Below, piece after piece: positions 25,157-33,410 of a DNA stretch of 64,000 bases. Made by a program: the position numbers and the translations under genes. Source of the DNA: Candidatus Brevundimonas phytovorans (GTDB taxonomy: Bacteria; Pseudomonadota; Alphaproteobacteria; Caulobacterales; Caulobacteraceae); assembly GCA_029203145.1 (NCBI GenBank), contig CP119309.1:1761001-1825000 (forward strand), written 5' to 3'. The notes beneath the pieces are model-generated. The model did no database searches. It was not told the DNA's origin and saw only the letters and a program-made list of their open reading frames with translations. The first letter of the stretch is position 1. The number at the start of each line of letters is the position of its first letter.

Positions 25157-25530
25157 CCAAAGCTTTGCAGGACCGTCGTGTGCTTGTGATCGAAGACGAG
25201 TCCCTGGTCGCCATGCTGCTGGAAACCATCCTGGAGGACATGGGCTGCGCCGTGGTGGGGCCGGAGTCCAACATCGACGACGGCCTGGTCGCCGCCACGA
25301 CGGAGGGGGCGTTGGATGCGGCCCTGCTGGACGTCAATGTGGCGGGCCGCGAGGTCTTCCCGGTGGCCGAGGCCTTGCGTGCGCGCGGCGTGCCCTTCGT
25401 CTTCTCGACCGGCTATGGCGAGGCCGGGTTGCCCGAAAACTGGCGCGGCCACCCCACCATTCAGAAGCCCTTTACCGAAGGCGCCATCCGCGACGCCCTG
25501 CTGAAGGCGATGAACATCAGCCTGGCTTGA
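25153..25530 (+). CDS. Single-domain response regulator
   Basis: 125 residues, receiver domain only. VLVIEDESLVAMLLE carries the acidic cluster, Asp60 in LLDVNV is the phospho-acceptor, FSTGYGE the switch Thr region and QKPF the conserved Lys. No output domain follows, so it must act by protein contact or as a phosphate sink for the upstream HWE kinase. The receiver resembles those fused at the end of bphP in this window, including the TGYGE block, and belongs to the group typical of HWE systems. Its 3' end overlaps the convergent oxidoreductase gene by 14 bp. Confidence 0.92.
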   Translation: MTKALQDRRVLVIEDESLVAMLLETILEDMGCAVVGPESNIDDGLVAATTEGALDAALLDVNVAGREVFPVAEALRARGVPFVFSTGYGEAGLPENWRGHPTIQKPFTEGAIRDALLKAMNISLA

Positions 25531-27103
25531 TATCCTTCAGGATGGCGCGCGCCGCGTTGTGGCCCGGCGCGCCCGTCACCCCGCCGCCGGGATGGGTGCC
25601 GGAGCCGCACAGATAGAGCCCCGGCACAGGCATCCGGTGATCGGCGTGGCCCAGGACGGGCCGAGCGCTGAAAAGCTGATCCAGCGTCAGCCGCCCATGG
25701 AAGATGTCGCCGCCGATCAGGCCAAAGCGCCGCTCCAGATCGCGCGGGCCCAGCGCCAGCCGCCCGACCACCGAGGCCTTGAAGCCCGGCGCGTGGGCCT
25801 CGACCGTCTCGATCATCAGGTCGGCCACCGTGTCGCGATGCTCGTCCGCCAGATCGGGCGAAACGTGCTGGCAGAACAGGCTGGCGACGTGCTGCCCCGA
25901 CGGCGCCAGACTGTCATCCAGGGTCGAGGGGATCAGCATCTCGACAATGGGCTTCGACGACCAGCCGTTCAGCCGCGCCTCCGCATGGGCGCGGTCCATA
26001 TAGGCCAGCGTCGGCGCGATGATGATGCCCGCCGTCAAGTGATCCCCCGCCTCTGGCAGGGCGGTAAACCGGGGCAGTTCGGACAAGGCCACATTCATGC
26101 GGAATGTGCCCGAGCCAGAGGCGTAGCGGCTCATCCGCTCGGTGAAATCCGCCGGGACCACCGCCGGATCGACCAGCCGGTCGAACAGCAGACGCGGATG
26201 CAGATTGGAGACGACGGCACGGGCTCGGATCACCTCGCCCGCCTCGGTCACGGCGCCGACCGCCCTGCCCTTTTCGGTCAGCACCTCGGCGACGGGCGCA
26301 TCCAGCCGGATGTCGACGCCCTGTTCGGCGCAGGCGGCGGCCATGGCTTGAGTAATCGCCCCCATGCCGCCGATGGCGTGGCCCCAGGCGCCCTTCTTGC
26401 CGTTAACCTCTCCGAAGACATGGTGCAGCAGGACATAGGCCGAGCCGGGCGTATAGGGGCTGGCGTAGTGGCCGACGACGCTGTCGAAGCCGAACAGGGC
26501 CTTGATCGGGTCGCTCTCGAACCAGCCGTCCAGCCAGTCGCCCGCCGACTTGGCGAACAGGTCCAGCAGGTCGCGCTGCGCCGCCAGGCCCAGACCCGAG
26601 ACCCGCCGCCCCAGCGACGCCGCCTTCAGCATCTCCGGCAGGGCGGCCAGCCATCCACCTTCAACCACATTGGGCGGTGTGGTCAGGATCAGGTCGCGCA
26701 GAATAGCGGCGACCGGTTCCAGCCGCGCCTCATACTCGGGCAGGCGTTCGGCGTCGCCCACCGAGAACTTGGCCACCTCGGCCTGGGTCCGCCCCTCGCC
26801 GGTCAGCAGGTAGCGGCCGTCGTCAAAGGGCAGGAAGTTGGCCGCCCGCCGCTCGACCACCCGCAGGCCGTGGCGAGGCAGATCCATGTCGGCGATGATG
26901 TGCGGGTTCAGCAGGCTGACGGTGTAGCTGGCGGTCGAGTTGCGGAAGCCGGGATGGAACTCCTCCGTCACCGCCGCCCCGCCGACGACGCCGCGCCGCT
27001 CCAGCACGGTCACCTTCAGCCCGGCCCGCGCCAGATAGAAGGCGCAGACCAGCCCGTTATGCCCGCCGCCCAGAATGACGACGTCTGTGTTTGACTGCGC
27101 CAT
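25517..27103 (-). CDS. Phytoene-desaturase-like FAD oxidoreductase (PYROXD2-like)
   Basis: 528 residues. N-terminal FAD fold VVILGGGHNGLVCAFYLARAG with ribose-binding LERRGVVGGAAVTEE, and a C-terminal GLYLCGSGTHPGGGVTGAPGHNAA that closes the FAD site. These are features of the carotenoid desaturase/isomerase-like group, closest in layout to PYROXD2-type proteins (HPGFRNSTASYTVSLL is typical). No carotenoid genes are adjacent, so a carotenoid substrate is not supported. It converges with the response regulator and stands alone on this strand, 36 bp downstream of the remnant restriction-modification gene. Confidence 0.85.
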   Translation of the reverse strand: MAQSNTDVVILGGGHNGLVCAFYLARAGLKVTVLERRGVVGGAAVTEEFHPGFRNSTASYTVSLLNPHIIADMDLPRHGLRVVERRAANFLPFDDGRYLLTGEGRTQAEVAKFSVGDAERLPEYEARLEPVAAILRDLILTTPPNVVEGGWLAALPEMLKAASLGRRVSGLGLAAQRDLLDLFAKSAGDWLDGWFESDPIKALFGFDSVVGHYASPYTPGSAYVLLHHVFGEVNGKKGAWGHAIGGMGAITQAMAAACAEQGVDIRLDAPVAEVLTEKGRAVGAVTEAGEVIRARAVVSNLHPRLLFDRLVDPAVVPADFTERMSRYASGSGTFRMNVALSELPRFTALPEAGDHLTAGIIIAPTLAYMDRAHAEARLNGWSSKPIVEMLIPSTLDDSLAPSGQHVASLFCQHVSPDLADEHRDTVADLMIETVEAHAPGFKASVVGRLALGPRDLERRFGLIGGDIFHGRLTLDQLFSARPVLGHADHRMPVPGLYLCGSGTHPGGGVTGAPGHNAARAILKDIKPG

Positions 27104-27139
27104 GTTGCCCGCCCCCGATTCCAGAGGTGGAGGCTAGCA

Positions 27140-28501
27140 TCAGACCCGGCGCGGGGTGAACCATCCGTCCGGGGTGCGCTGCACCGACCCCGCCACAGCC
27201 AGCACCGCCAGGGTCTGTTCGATCCGGTCCTCCATGCGCCGTCCGCGACGCCCGCCGAAGCGCGCCGCCAGAGCGCGGGGACCGACCGGCACCCCCTCCT
27301 GCCTCAGGGCCTGCAGCAGGGCCGAGGCCATGGCCCCCGGCGCATCCGGCAGGGACGGCAAGCGGGCCTCGACATCCAGAGCGGCCTCGACCTGCATCGC
27401 CCGCCGCGAGGTCTTGACCCGGCCCATCTGGAAGTCGGGCCGCAGGAACCGCACCTCGCCGCGCGCCTCCTCGACCGCGCGCTCGCGGTTCAAGGCCACC
27501 AGCCGCGCCACCGCCTCATGCGCCGACAGATTCACCGGCCAGCCGTAGGCCGCCAGGACCGCCGCATCCAACCGCTGATGCAGGTGATCCAACAGGCCGA
27601 TACAGCCCGCCTCGTGGATCGTGCGCTCGGCCTCGGTCAGGGGCGCCCCCGCCGCCAGCCGCGCGCGGGCGTTGTAGAGACCGGTCATGGATAGAAAACC
27701 GTGCTGCGCCAGCACCCTGGCCCGCAGACCATCGATCTCGTCGGCCAGAATGGCGATCTCGGCGCGGGCCCGGCCCGACAGATCGGGAAAGGGAAAGGCG
27801 TCGAAACAGGCGCCCTTCACATAAACCGCGTCGCCGTCGTAGACGCCGATCCGCGCCGAGTTGGCCACGAACCAGTCCTGATGCAGGCGCGACGACAGGA
27901 CGCCCAGAACCGCCGCGTCGTCGCTGGCGATCACCACCAGCTTGTTGTCCGGCAGGATGTCCGCGTCGAGGAACCGAAACCAGCGATGCTTGGCCGTCTC
28001 GACCGTGGCGATATAGCGCCGCAAGCCTTCCAGCGCCGGCCGCAGTTCGCGGCGGGGCTCGCCGAAAATCCACCAATTGTCGCGGTAAGATGCCCGGTTG
28101 TTACGGTCGCGCTCCGGCTTCACCGTCTCCAGAACATGCTGGAAAATGGCCGGATGTCGTCGCCGCACCTCGGCCTCGTCCCAGCCGAACAGGTCAATGA
28201 CGTTCACCCCGCGCGGACGGTCCGCCAGATCGCGGCCGTTGCGATAGGCGCGGATCGGCGAGGCCGCCTCAGGCTCTGACGCCGACAGCAGGGCCGCCGC
28301 CCGGTCCGGCGCAACGATGAAGCCTGCGCCATGCAGCTTGACCCCCGGCGAGCACAACAGGGCGTTGGCCTTCAGCGCGACGGCGTCGGTCACATCCACC
28401 CCTACGGTCAGGTCGTGGCTGTCTCCGCTCAAATTTGTCCCCGAAAAGCGCCTGCACGAGAGGCGTAAAATCTTGCCCCCGCCACGATTCGGCCATTTAC
28501 C
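27140..28501 (-). pseudogene. C-terminal fragment of a class IIG (MmeI-like) restriction-modification gene
   Basis: The open frame holds the target-recognition and C-terminal helical parts of a class IIG DNA methyltransferase/endonuclease. Landmarks in order: DLTVGVDVTDAVALKAN, GVKLHGAGF, YRNGRDLADRPRGV, LLETVKPERD-type ETVKPERDRNNRASYRDNWW, RYIATVETAKHRWF, LPDNKLVVIASDD, VYVKGACFDAFPFPD. The part that should precede it, with SAM motif I and NPPY, is absent: the frame closes at a TAA (28502-28504) about 20 residues upstream of DLTVG. The likely first start is a TTG at 28432. The N-terminal nuclease part survives separately at 30496-31074 on the same strand, so a ~2-kb cassette has replaced the catalytic core. 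Confidence 0.85.
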
Positions 28502-28537
28502 TTAATGCGAGCACTTTGCTTGTTGTTCGAGGCTCGG

Positions 28538-29008
28538 ATGCGTCAGAGTTTGAGCGAAAATCCCGTGGCACTAACCCGCATGCAGTTGGAATGCCTGCGA
28601 CAGGCCGCAAGCACCGACAAGGAAATCGCTCGTCGGCTGACGATTGCCCCAGAAACTGTTAGCAGTCACATCCGCGCAGCCATGCGGCGCCTCGGCGCTT
28701 CCAACCGGCGCGAGGCAATGGGTCTTCTCACGGTTCATCCGCTATACGGTTCAATCGAAATACCCAACGTGCAGATCGTGGCTCCTAGTGAGCGGGCGTT
28801 GCAGACTACATCTATCGAACCAGCAGCGCCGATTGCCAGGCCCACGATCTTCGGGTGGCGACTTCCTTCGCTACCCCGACTGATTGGAAGGCTCTACTGG
28901 ATACTCGGCGTGTATGTTGGGCTCGGGCTTTTGGCGATCATCGGGCTGTCTGTACTTGTGGTTACAGCCCAGCTGATTGATCGACTGGCGAGTGACGGCG
29001 GTCTCTGA
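28538..29008 (+). CDS. LuxR-type HTH protein with C-terminal membrane anchor
   Basis: 156 residues from ATG 28538 (GAGG upstream); ATG 28505 is an alternative with no ribosome site. The N-terminal half is a LuxR/GerE-type helix-turn-helix: LTRMQLECLRQAASTDKEIARRLTIAPETVSSHIRAAM is split across residues about 12-50. A linker (about 65-110) leads to a C-terminal hydrophobic helix (WILGVYVGLGLLAIIGLSVLVV, about 120-145). No receiver or ligand domain exists, so the DNA-binding part would be tethered to the inner membrane. It is the first gene of the cassette inserted in the restriction-modification gene, on the opposite strand to its host gene. Confidence 0.75.
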   Translation: MRQSLSENPVALTRMQLECLRQAASTDKEIARRLTIAPETVSSHIRAAMRRLGASNRREAMGLLTVHPLYGSIEIPNVQIVAPSERALQTTSIEPAAPIARPTIFGWRLPSLPRLIGRLYWILGVYVGLGLLAIIGLSVLVVTAQLIDRLASDGGL

Positions 29009-29034
29009 CGCGTCTTTCAACGAAGGGACCGATC

Positions 29035-29376
29035 ATGAACAAGCACCAAACAGGCATCCAAATCGCGCGTGGCCTGCGGACCAGTGAACACGCCCTGGAC
29101 GAGGCCCTGGCACAGACCATGCGGCTCGGCGCCGACATGTTAGATGGTCGCAAGACCTCTCACCTCGCTGCAAGCGTGGGACACGCCGCCTTGCAAGATG
29201 TCATCACAGGCCTTCAAGCCATGACCGCTGCGCGAACCGCCATCATCGCCGCGCATAGTGGGCTTTTGCAGGTTGCAGAAGAACACGCGGTCATCTGGAA
29301 GATGGATGGCGCCACGGAAACGAAACCCGACCGCCCCAAAGCCTTGCTGCCAACGATAGCCGCGAACGCGGCATGA
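29035..29376 (+). CDS. Small helical protein of the RadC cassette, function unknown
   Basis: 113 residues from ATG 29035 with GAAGGGA upstream, so initiation is well supported. The sequence is mainly helical and charged (GLRTSEHALDEALAQTMRL, GHAALQDVITGLQAM), with no signal peptide or membrane segment and no motif I recognise. It lies 26 bp after the HTH gene and 15 bp before the membrane-protein gene, in a compact four-gene series. Size and helix pattern would suit an accessory or regulatory subunit, but no function can be assigned. Confidence 0.65.
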   Translation: MNKHQTGIQIARGLRTSEHALDEALAQTMRLGADMLDGRKTSHLAASVGHAALQDVITGLQAMTAARTAIIAAHSGLLQVAEEHAVIWKMDGATETKPDRPKALLPTIAANAA

Positions 29377-29391
29377 TCTAGTGACCTGACC

Positions 29392-29844
29392 GTGACGCCG
29401 CTACTTGCCGCAACAATCTTCACAATTCTCGCATTGGCAGGTCGAGGAGGCTTGCCAGAGAGAGTTGCGGCGACCCTATTCGCAGCGCTCAACTGCGCAA
29501 CCCCTTTCGTCCAGCCGCTGCTATTTGGACAGACTAGGTGGGGCGTCGCGATCTCGTCGCTGATCACATTCGTAGGGCTGCTGTGGCTCGCCCTCAGGAG
29601 CGACAGATGGTGGCTGGTCTTCGCGACCGGCTGCCAGTTGCTCGCTCTTTCCACTCACATCATTTCGCTACTGCAGATCGACAGTCTGATCTGGACCGCT
29701 GTGACCTTGAGGTGGATTTCATGGGGGAGCGTCCTCGCCTGCGCCCTCTTCGGCCTCTGGGAAGGGCGTGCGATTGATCGACTTCGACGCAGCGCGAGGG
29801 GCGCTGACGACGATGCAAGAGCATTCCGCGAGAACCCAGGATAA
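29392..29844 (+). CDS. Small membrane protein of the RadC cassette
   Basis: 150 residues from GTG 29392. There are about four hydrophobic segments (residues 1-17, 25-45, 50-68 and 78-125 with a break), with basic loops and a charged C-terminus (RAIDRLRRSARGADDD). It overlaps the following RadC-like gene by about 32 bp, implying coupling. It resembles no family I know. Within the cassette it is a second membrane-associated product besides the anchored HTH protein. Confidence 0.6.
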   Translation: MTPLLAATIFTILALAGRGGLPERVAATLFAALNCATPFVQPLLFGQTRWGVAISSLITFVGLLWLALRSDRWWLVFATGCQLLALSTHIISLLQIDSLIWTAVTLRWISWGSVLACALFGLWEGRAIDRLRRSARGADDDARAFRENPG

Positions 29845-30499
29845 AATTTGGAGCGCCAATAACGACCGGCTTAAATGCGATGATGCCGACATTCTTACAG
29901 CGGCTATCGGAAACGAACGCGTAGCCGAGGCGTGGATTAGGTACTTTGGCAACCTTGCAGGCGTCGCGGCAACGAGTCTTTCAGTCCTACACGTTGTCGC
30001 CGTGCAAGTGGATCCCGACTGCGCCCACGCGGCAATCGAGCGGTTGCTCACCATCCATGCTTATGGACTACGGGCCCTGGCACAGAGGGCCGCTCAGCGA
30101 CCTCTTCTAGAAGACAGGCAGAGGGTCATTGCCTATCTGCGCGCCGATATGCAGGCCGAAGGAATTATCCAGTTCCGGATCCTGTTCCTAGACGCAAAGA
30201 GCTACCTCATCCTCGATGAAATCATGAACCGCGGCACCATCGACCACATGCCAATCTATCCCAGGGAGATCATGCGCCGCGCACTCGAAGTGTATGCTGC
30301 TTCGATCATAATAGTGCATAATCACCCCTGGGGGGACCCCTCGCCAGAAGCAAGGCATGTCGAAGTCACGCGGCAGATCATTGCTGCAGGTTGTGCTTTA
30401 GGAATTTGCGTAAAAGACCATCTCATCATTGGAAGAAATGGCACCGCATCGTTTCAAAGACTTGGCCTATTGTCCGCATCTCGCCGCCGATCAGCCTAG
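29813..30499 (+). CDS. RadC/JAB-domain protein with altered JAMM motif
   Basis: 228 residues from ATG 29813; a GTG at 29768 would extend it by 15 residues into the membrane-protein frame. The N-terminal half has a helix-hairpin-helix-like layout (RYFGNLAGVAATSLSVL), and the C-terminal half is RadC-like: ILFLDAKSYLILDE, YPREIMRRALEVYAASIIIVHNHP and CVKDHLIIGR. The usual motif is HNHPSGDPxPSxxD. Here His169, His171 and Pro172 are kept, but the Ser and metal-binding Asp positions are Glu179 and His182. RadC proteins are frequent passengers of mobile elements and phages; their enzymatic role is unsettled. It ends four bp inside the remnant of the restriction-modification gene. Confidence 0.82.
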   Translation: MQEHSARTQDKIWSANNDRLKCDDADILTAAIGNERVAEAWIRYFGNLAGVAATSLSVLHVVAVQVDPDCAHAAIERLLTIHAYGLRALAQRAAQRPLLEDRQRVIAYLRADMQAEGIIQFRILFLDAKSYLILDEIMNRGTIDHMPIYPREIMRRALEVYAASIIIVHNHPWGDPSPEARHVEVTRQIIAAGCALGICVKDHLIIGRNGTASFQRLGLLSASRRRSA

Positions 30500-31074
30500 C
30501 TGCCGCAGACACGTCTCAACCGCTCGCGCACCGCTTCGTCGCGCAGGTGCGCCATTTCGATGCGATAGCGGGCGCGGTCGGGAAACGGGACATAGGCCTT
30601 GCCCTGCCGTCCGAAGTCGGACCACAGCTCGATGGCGCGGCCCACGTCCACGACGACGATGAAGGGCGGCCATTCGTCGAGAGCCTTGGCGTAGTTCTCG
30701 GCCTGACGCTTGGCGTTGCGCATCAGGGTTTCCGCCGTGCTGGACGGCGCCGTCGTCTTGCGTCCGCGACCGCCGAACAGGGCCAGTTGCGGCTGGGGGT
30801 CCAGCGCCCCGCCCGCCCCGCGCTTGCCCGACTGCTTGGCCTCCAGCACAAAGGCGCCGCGCCGGTAGCAGTCGATGTAGCCTGGATGGCTGCCCCCGTC
30901 CTCGTGCAGGAACTTCACCGGGCGCTCGAAGCAGTAGTCGAGATCGCCCGTCCGCTCGTCGTCCGGCGCCGCCACACCGATCAGGCGGCACAGCTGGCCG
31001 ATGAAGGTCTGGTAGTGGGCGCGCTCGCTGATCGGCGCCTCGGACCAGCGGCGAATGAAGTCGTCTGCATCCAT
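30496..31074 (-). pseudogene. N-terminal nuclease fragment of the class IIG restriction-modification gene
   Basis: 192 residues from ATG 31074. The fragment carries the N-terminal PD-(D/E)XK nuclease of MmeI-like enzymes: Asp68 in GYIDCY and Glu78-Ala-Lys80 in FVLEAKQSGK, preceded by FIGQLCRLIGV. It continues through ENYAKALDEWPPFIVVVDVGRAIELWSDF and PFPDRARYRI to DEAVRERLRRVC, where full-length relatives go on into the helical and methyltransferase domains. Here the frame ends abruptly (TAG 30496-30498). The C-terminal recognition part is at 27140-28501. Without its methyltransferase it should not be a functional restriction enzyme. Confidence 0.85.
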
Positions 31075-31115
31075 GGATTGTCGGCCTCCCCGCCAACAAT
31101 CCTAGATTAGCTTTA

Positions 31116-31128
31116 TTGTAAAATACAA
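31116..31128. promoter_or_regulatory. AT-rich palindrome upstream of the broken restriction-modification gene
   Basis: TTGTA-AAA-TACAA, a perfect 5-bp inverted repeat about 45 bp upstream of the nuclease fragment and just before the hutI stop. It could be an operator of the restriction-modification gene, though no controller gene remains nearby. Confidence 0.3.
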
Positions 31129-31131
31129 CCT

Positions 31132-32340
31132 TTAGGTGAGATCTCCGTTCAGGTAGCGCCGATGCAGCAGGGGCGCGCCCAGCCAGTAGCAGAGCTCCGC
31201 CGGGCGGCTGATGTCCCAGACGGCGAGGTCGGCGGCCTTGCCGGGCTCGATAGTCCCGGTCTCGTCCTGCAATCCCAGGGCGCGGGCGGCATGGCGGGTG
31301 GCGCCGGCGATGGCTTCTTCCGGGGTCAGACGGAACTGGACGCAAGCCAGGTTCAGCGCCGCCGTCATCGAGGCGACGGGCGAGGTGCCGGGGTTGCAGT
31401 CCGTCGCCACCGCCATGCGCACGCCGTGCTGGCGCAACAGGGCCACCGGCGGCGCCTTGGTCTCGCGCAGCATCAGGAAGGCGCCGGGCAGAAGGACCGC
31501 GACCACGCCTGCCTCGGCCATGGCCTGAACGCCCGGTTCGGTCGTGTGCTCGATATGGTCGGCGGACAGGGCATGATAGCGGGCGGCCAGGGCCGCGCCG
31601 CCGCCGTCCGAAAGTTGGTCGGCGTGCAGCTTGACCGGAAGGCCCAGGGCCTCGGCCTTGTCGAACAGGCGCGCCACCTCGTCCGTGGTGAAGGCGATGG
31701 GCTCGCAGTAGGCGTCCACCGCGTCGACCAGACCCTCGGCATGGGCGGCGGGCAGGATTTCGTCCACAGCCTTGTCCACATAGGCGGCGCGGTCGGCTTT
31801 GTGCTCGGGCGGGACGGCGTGCAGGCCCAGGTAGGAGGTGCGGACCCGCACCCCGGCGTCCCGCCCGATGCGGCGGGCGACGCGCAGCATCTTCAGCTCG
31901 CTGTCGTGATCCAGGCCATAGCCGGACTTGATCTCGACCGTGGTGACGCCGGTGGCCTTCAGCCCCTCCAGACGCTTGCAGGCGGAGGCGTACAGGTCGT
32001 CCTCGCTCGCCTCGCGCGTCGCCTTGACCGAGGAGACGATGCCGCCCCCGGCGCGGGCGATCTCTTCATAGGTCGCCCCTTCCAGCCGCCGCTCGAACTC
32101 ACCCGAGCGGTCGCCGCCGAAGACCAGGTGGGTGTGGCAGTCGATCAGGCCCGGCGTGACCCAGCGCCCGCCCAGACGGTCGGTTTCCACAGCCTTGTGC
32201 ACAGGCAGGTCGGCGCGCGGCCCGACCCAGGCGATGCGCCCGTCCGTGATCAGGATGGCGGCGTCCTCGATCGCGCCATAGGGGGCGCCGCCCTCGGTCA
32301 TGGCGGCGATGTGGCAGTCGGTGATGAGACGGTCAAACAT
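31132..32340 (-). CDS. hutI: Imidazolonepropionase
   Basis: 402 residues. It hydrolyses imidazolone-5-propionate to N-formimino-L-glutamate, step three of histidine degradation. Start at ATG 32340: AAGGA lies five nt upstream of it and only two nt from the alternative ATG 32343. Metal-binding amidohydrolase motifs are present: PGLIDCHTHLVFGGDR (HxH), IKSGYG, KLHADQLS, SADHIEHT and ATDCNPG. The gene is third in the hutC-hutG-hutI direction, separated from hutG by an inverted-repeat element (32347-32501). Regulation is presumably by HutC. Confidence 0.95.
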   Translation of the reverse strand: MFDRLITDCHIAAMTEGGAPYGAIEDAAILITDGRIAWVGPRADLPVHKAVETDRLGGRWVTPGLIDCHTHLVFGGDRSGEFERRLEGATYEEIARAGGGIVSSVKATREASEDDLYASACKRLEGLKATGVTTVEIKSGYGLDHDSELKMLRVARRIGRDAGVRVRTSYLGLHAVPPEHKADRAAYVDKAVDEILPAAHAEGLVDAVDAYCEPIAFTTDEVARLFDKAEALGLPVKLHADQLSDGGGAALAARYHALSADHIEHTTEPGVQAMAEAGVVAVLLPGAFLMLRETKAPPVALLRQHGVRMAVATDCNPGTSPVASMTAALNLACVQFRLTPEEAIAGATRHAARALGLQDETGTIEPGKAADLAVWDISRPAELCYWLGAPLLHRRYLNGDLT

Positions 32341-32346
32341 CATGAT

Positions 32347-32501
32347 CCTTCTCCCCTCGGGGGAGAAGGTGGCTCGCAAAGCGAGACGGATGAGGGGGAC
32401 GTTCGATGCAAGACGGATGATCGGCAAGTGAGGTGCAAAGGGCTGACGCCCCCCTCATCCGAGCCGCTCCGCGGCCCACCTTCTCCCCCGAGGGGAGAAG
32501 G
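32347..32501. repeat. Inverted-repeat element, copy 1 (CCTTCTCCCC family)
   Basis: A 155-bp palindromic element whose ends are perfect 26-bp inverted copies beginning CCTTCTCCCCTCGGGGGAG; each arm is itself a hairpin. Inner parts (GCGAGACGGATGAGG and its complement) are also complementary with mismatches. A second copy lies at 35874-36022. Such elements are widespread in alphaproteobacterial intergenic regions and probably form stable RNA stems. Confidence 0.85.
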
Positions 32502-32515
32502 AAAAATGATCATCA

Positions 32516-33406
32516 TCATCGCGCGGCGACTCCGCTGAGGATTTCGCAGAACCAGCGTCCGGCGGTCAGGGAGCCGAGGTCGCCGACTTCCAGCGAGGGG
32601 TCGTATTCGGTCAGGTCGACGGCGCGGACCTTGGGACAGGCGCCGATGGCGCGGGCGGCGTCGAAGAAGTCGTGGACCGAGACTCCGCCAGGGCGGGCGC
32701 CGGGGCTGGCGGGCCACTGGCTGCGGTCGATGACGTCGATATCGAAGTCGACGTAGATGACCTCGCACAGGGACGACAGGCGCTCCAGTTCCTCGACCAC
32801 CACGGTCGCCAGACCGCGCTGGCGGCACTCGCGGGCGGTGCGGACACTGATGCCGGCGGCCTCGGCCTTTTCGTGGGCGCGGCGGGTGTTGGCGAAGGGG
32901 GCGAGGCCGACCTGGCTGATGCGATGGCCATCCATGCCGTCGTCCAGCAGGGCCTGAATCGGGTTGCCGTTGGTCAGGCCCTGGTCCGTGTCGCGCAGGT
33001 CGAAATGGGCGTCCAGCGTCAGGACGCCGACGCGTTCCAACCCGAGCGCATGAACGCCGGGCCGGGTGATGGCGTTGTTGCCGCCGATGAGGATGGTGAG
33101 GGCGCGGTGAGCTTGTGCCGCCACCGCATCGCGCACGGGCTCGAAGGCGTCGAAGGGCGAGACGGCCTTCAGCGCCACGTCCCCGGCGTCATGGACCTTG
33201 ATCTCCAGTTCCAGCCCCGTCTCGACGTCATAGGTGGACAGGCGCGGCAGGACGGCGCGCAGGGCTTTCGGCCCCAGATCGCAGCGGCCCGGCGTCAGCG
33301 ACCGCTCGTTCAGCGGCGCGCCGATCAGGGCGACGGGGGCGTCGGGATGGTTCCCCACCAGATCCGCGACAGAGCGCCAGCCGAGGGCTTCAGACGGTTC
33401 GCTCAT
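32516..33406 (-). CDS. hutG: Ureohydrolase-family formimidoylglutamase-like enzyme
   Basis: 296 residues from ATG 33406 (AAAGGAT upstream), four bp after hutC. In the hut context it should convert formiminoglutamate to glutamate and formamide, since no hutF is present here. The arginase-family metal sites are seen as LDAHFDLRD (Asp132, His134, Asp136) and VDFDIDVID. The first motif, normally GG(D/G)H, reads GGNN with Asn111 in the position of a manganese-binding His. This substitution may mark a subgroup rather than loss of function. Alternative: a related ureohydrolase with another substrate. Confidence 0.82.
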   Translation of the reverse strand: MSEPSEALGWRSVADLVGNHPDAPVALIGAPLNERSLTPGRCDLGPKALRAVLPRLSTYDVETGLELEIKVHDAGDVALKAVSPFDAFEPVRDAVAAQAHRALTILIGGNNAITRPGVHALGLERVGVLTLDAHFDLRDTDQGLTNGNPIQALLDDGMDGHRISQVGLAPFANTRRAHEKAEAAGISVRTARECRQRGLATVVVEELERLSSLCEVIYVDFDIDVIDRSQWPASPGARPGGVSVHDFFDAARAIGACPKVRAVDLTEYDPSLEVGDLGSLTAGRWFCEILSGVAAR

Positions 33407-33410
33407 CGGG

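Noticed and set aside
28269..28496. Open frame (minus strand) starting MAESWRGQDF at the left junction of the RadC cassette
   Set aside because: It shares DNA with the better-supported recognition-domain frame and becomes Arg-rich and low in complexity, so it is read as an out-of-frame shadow.
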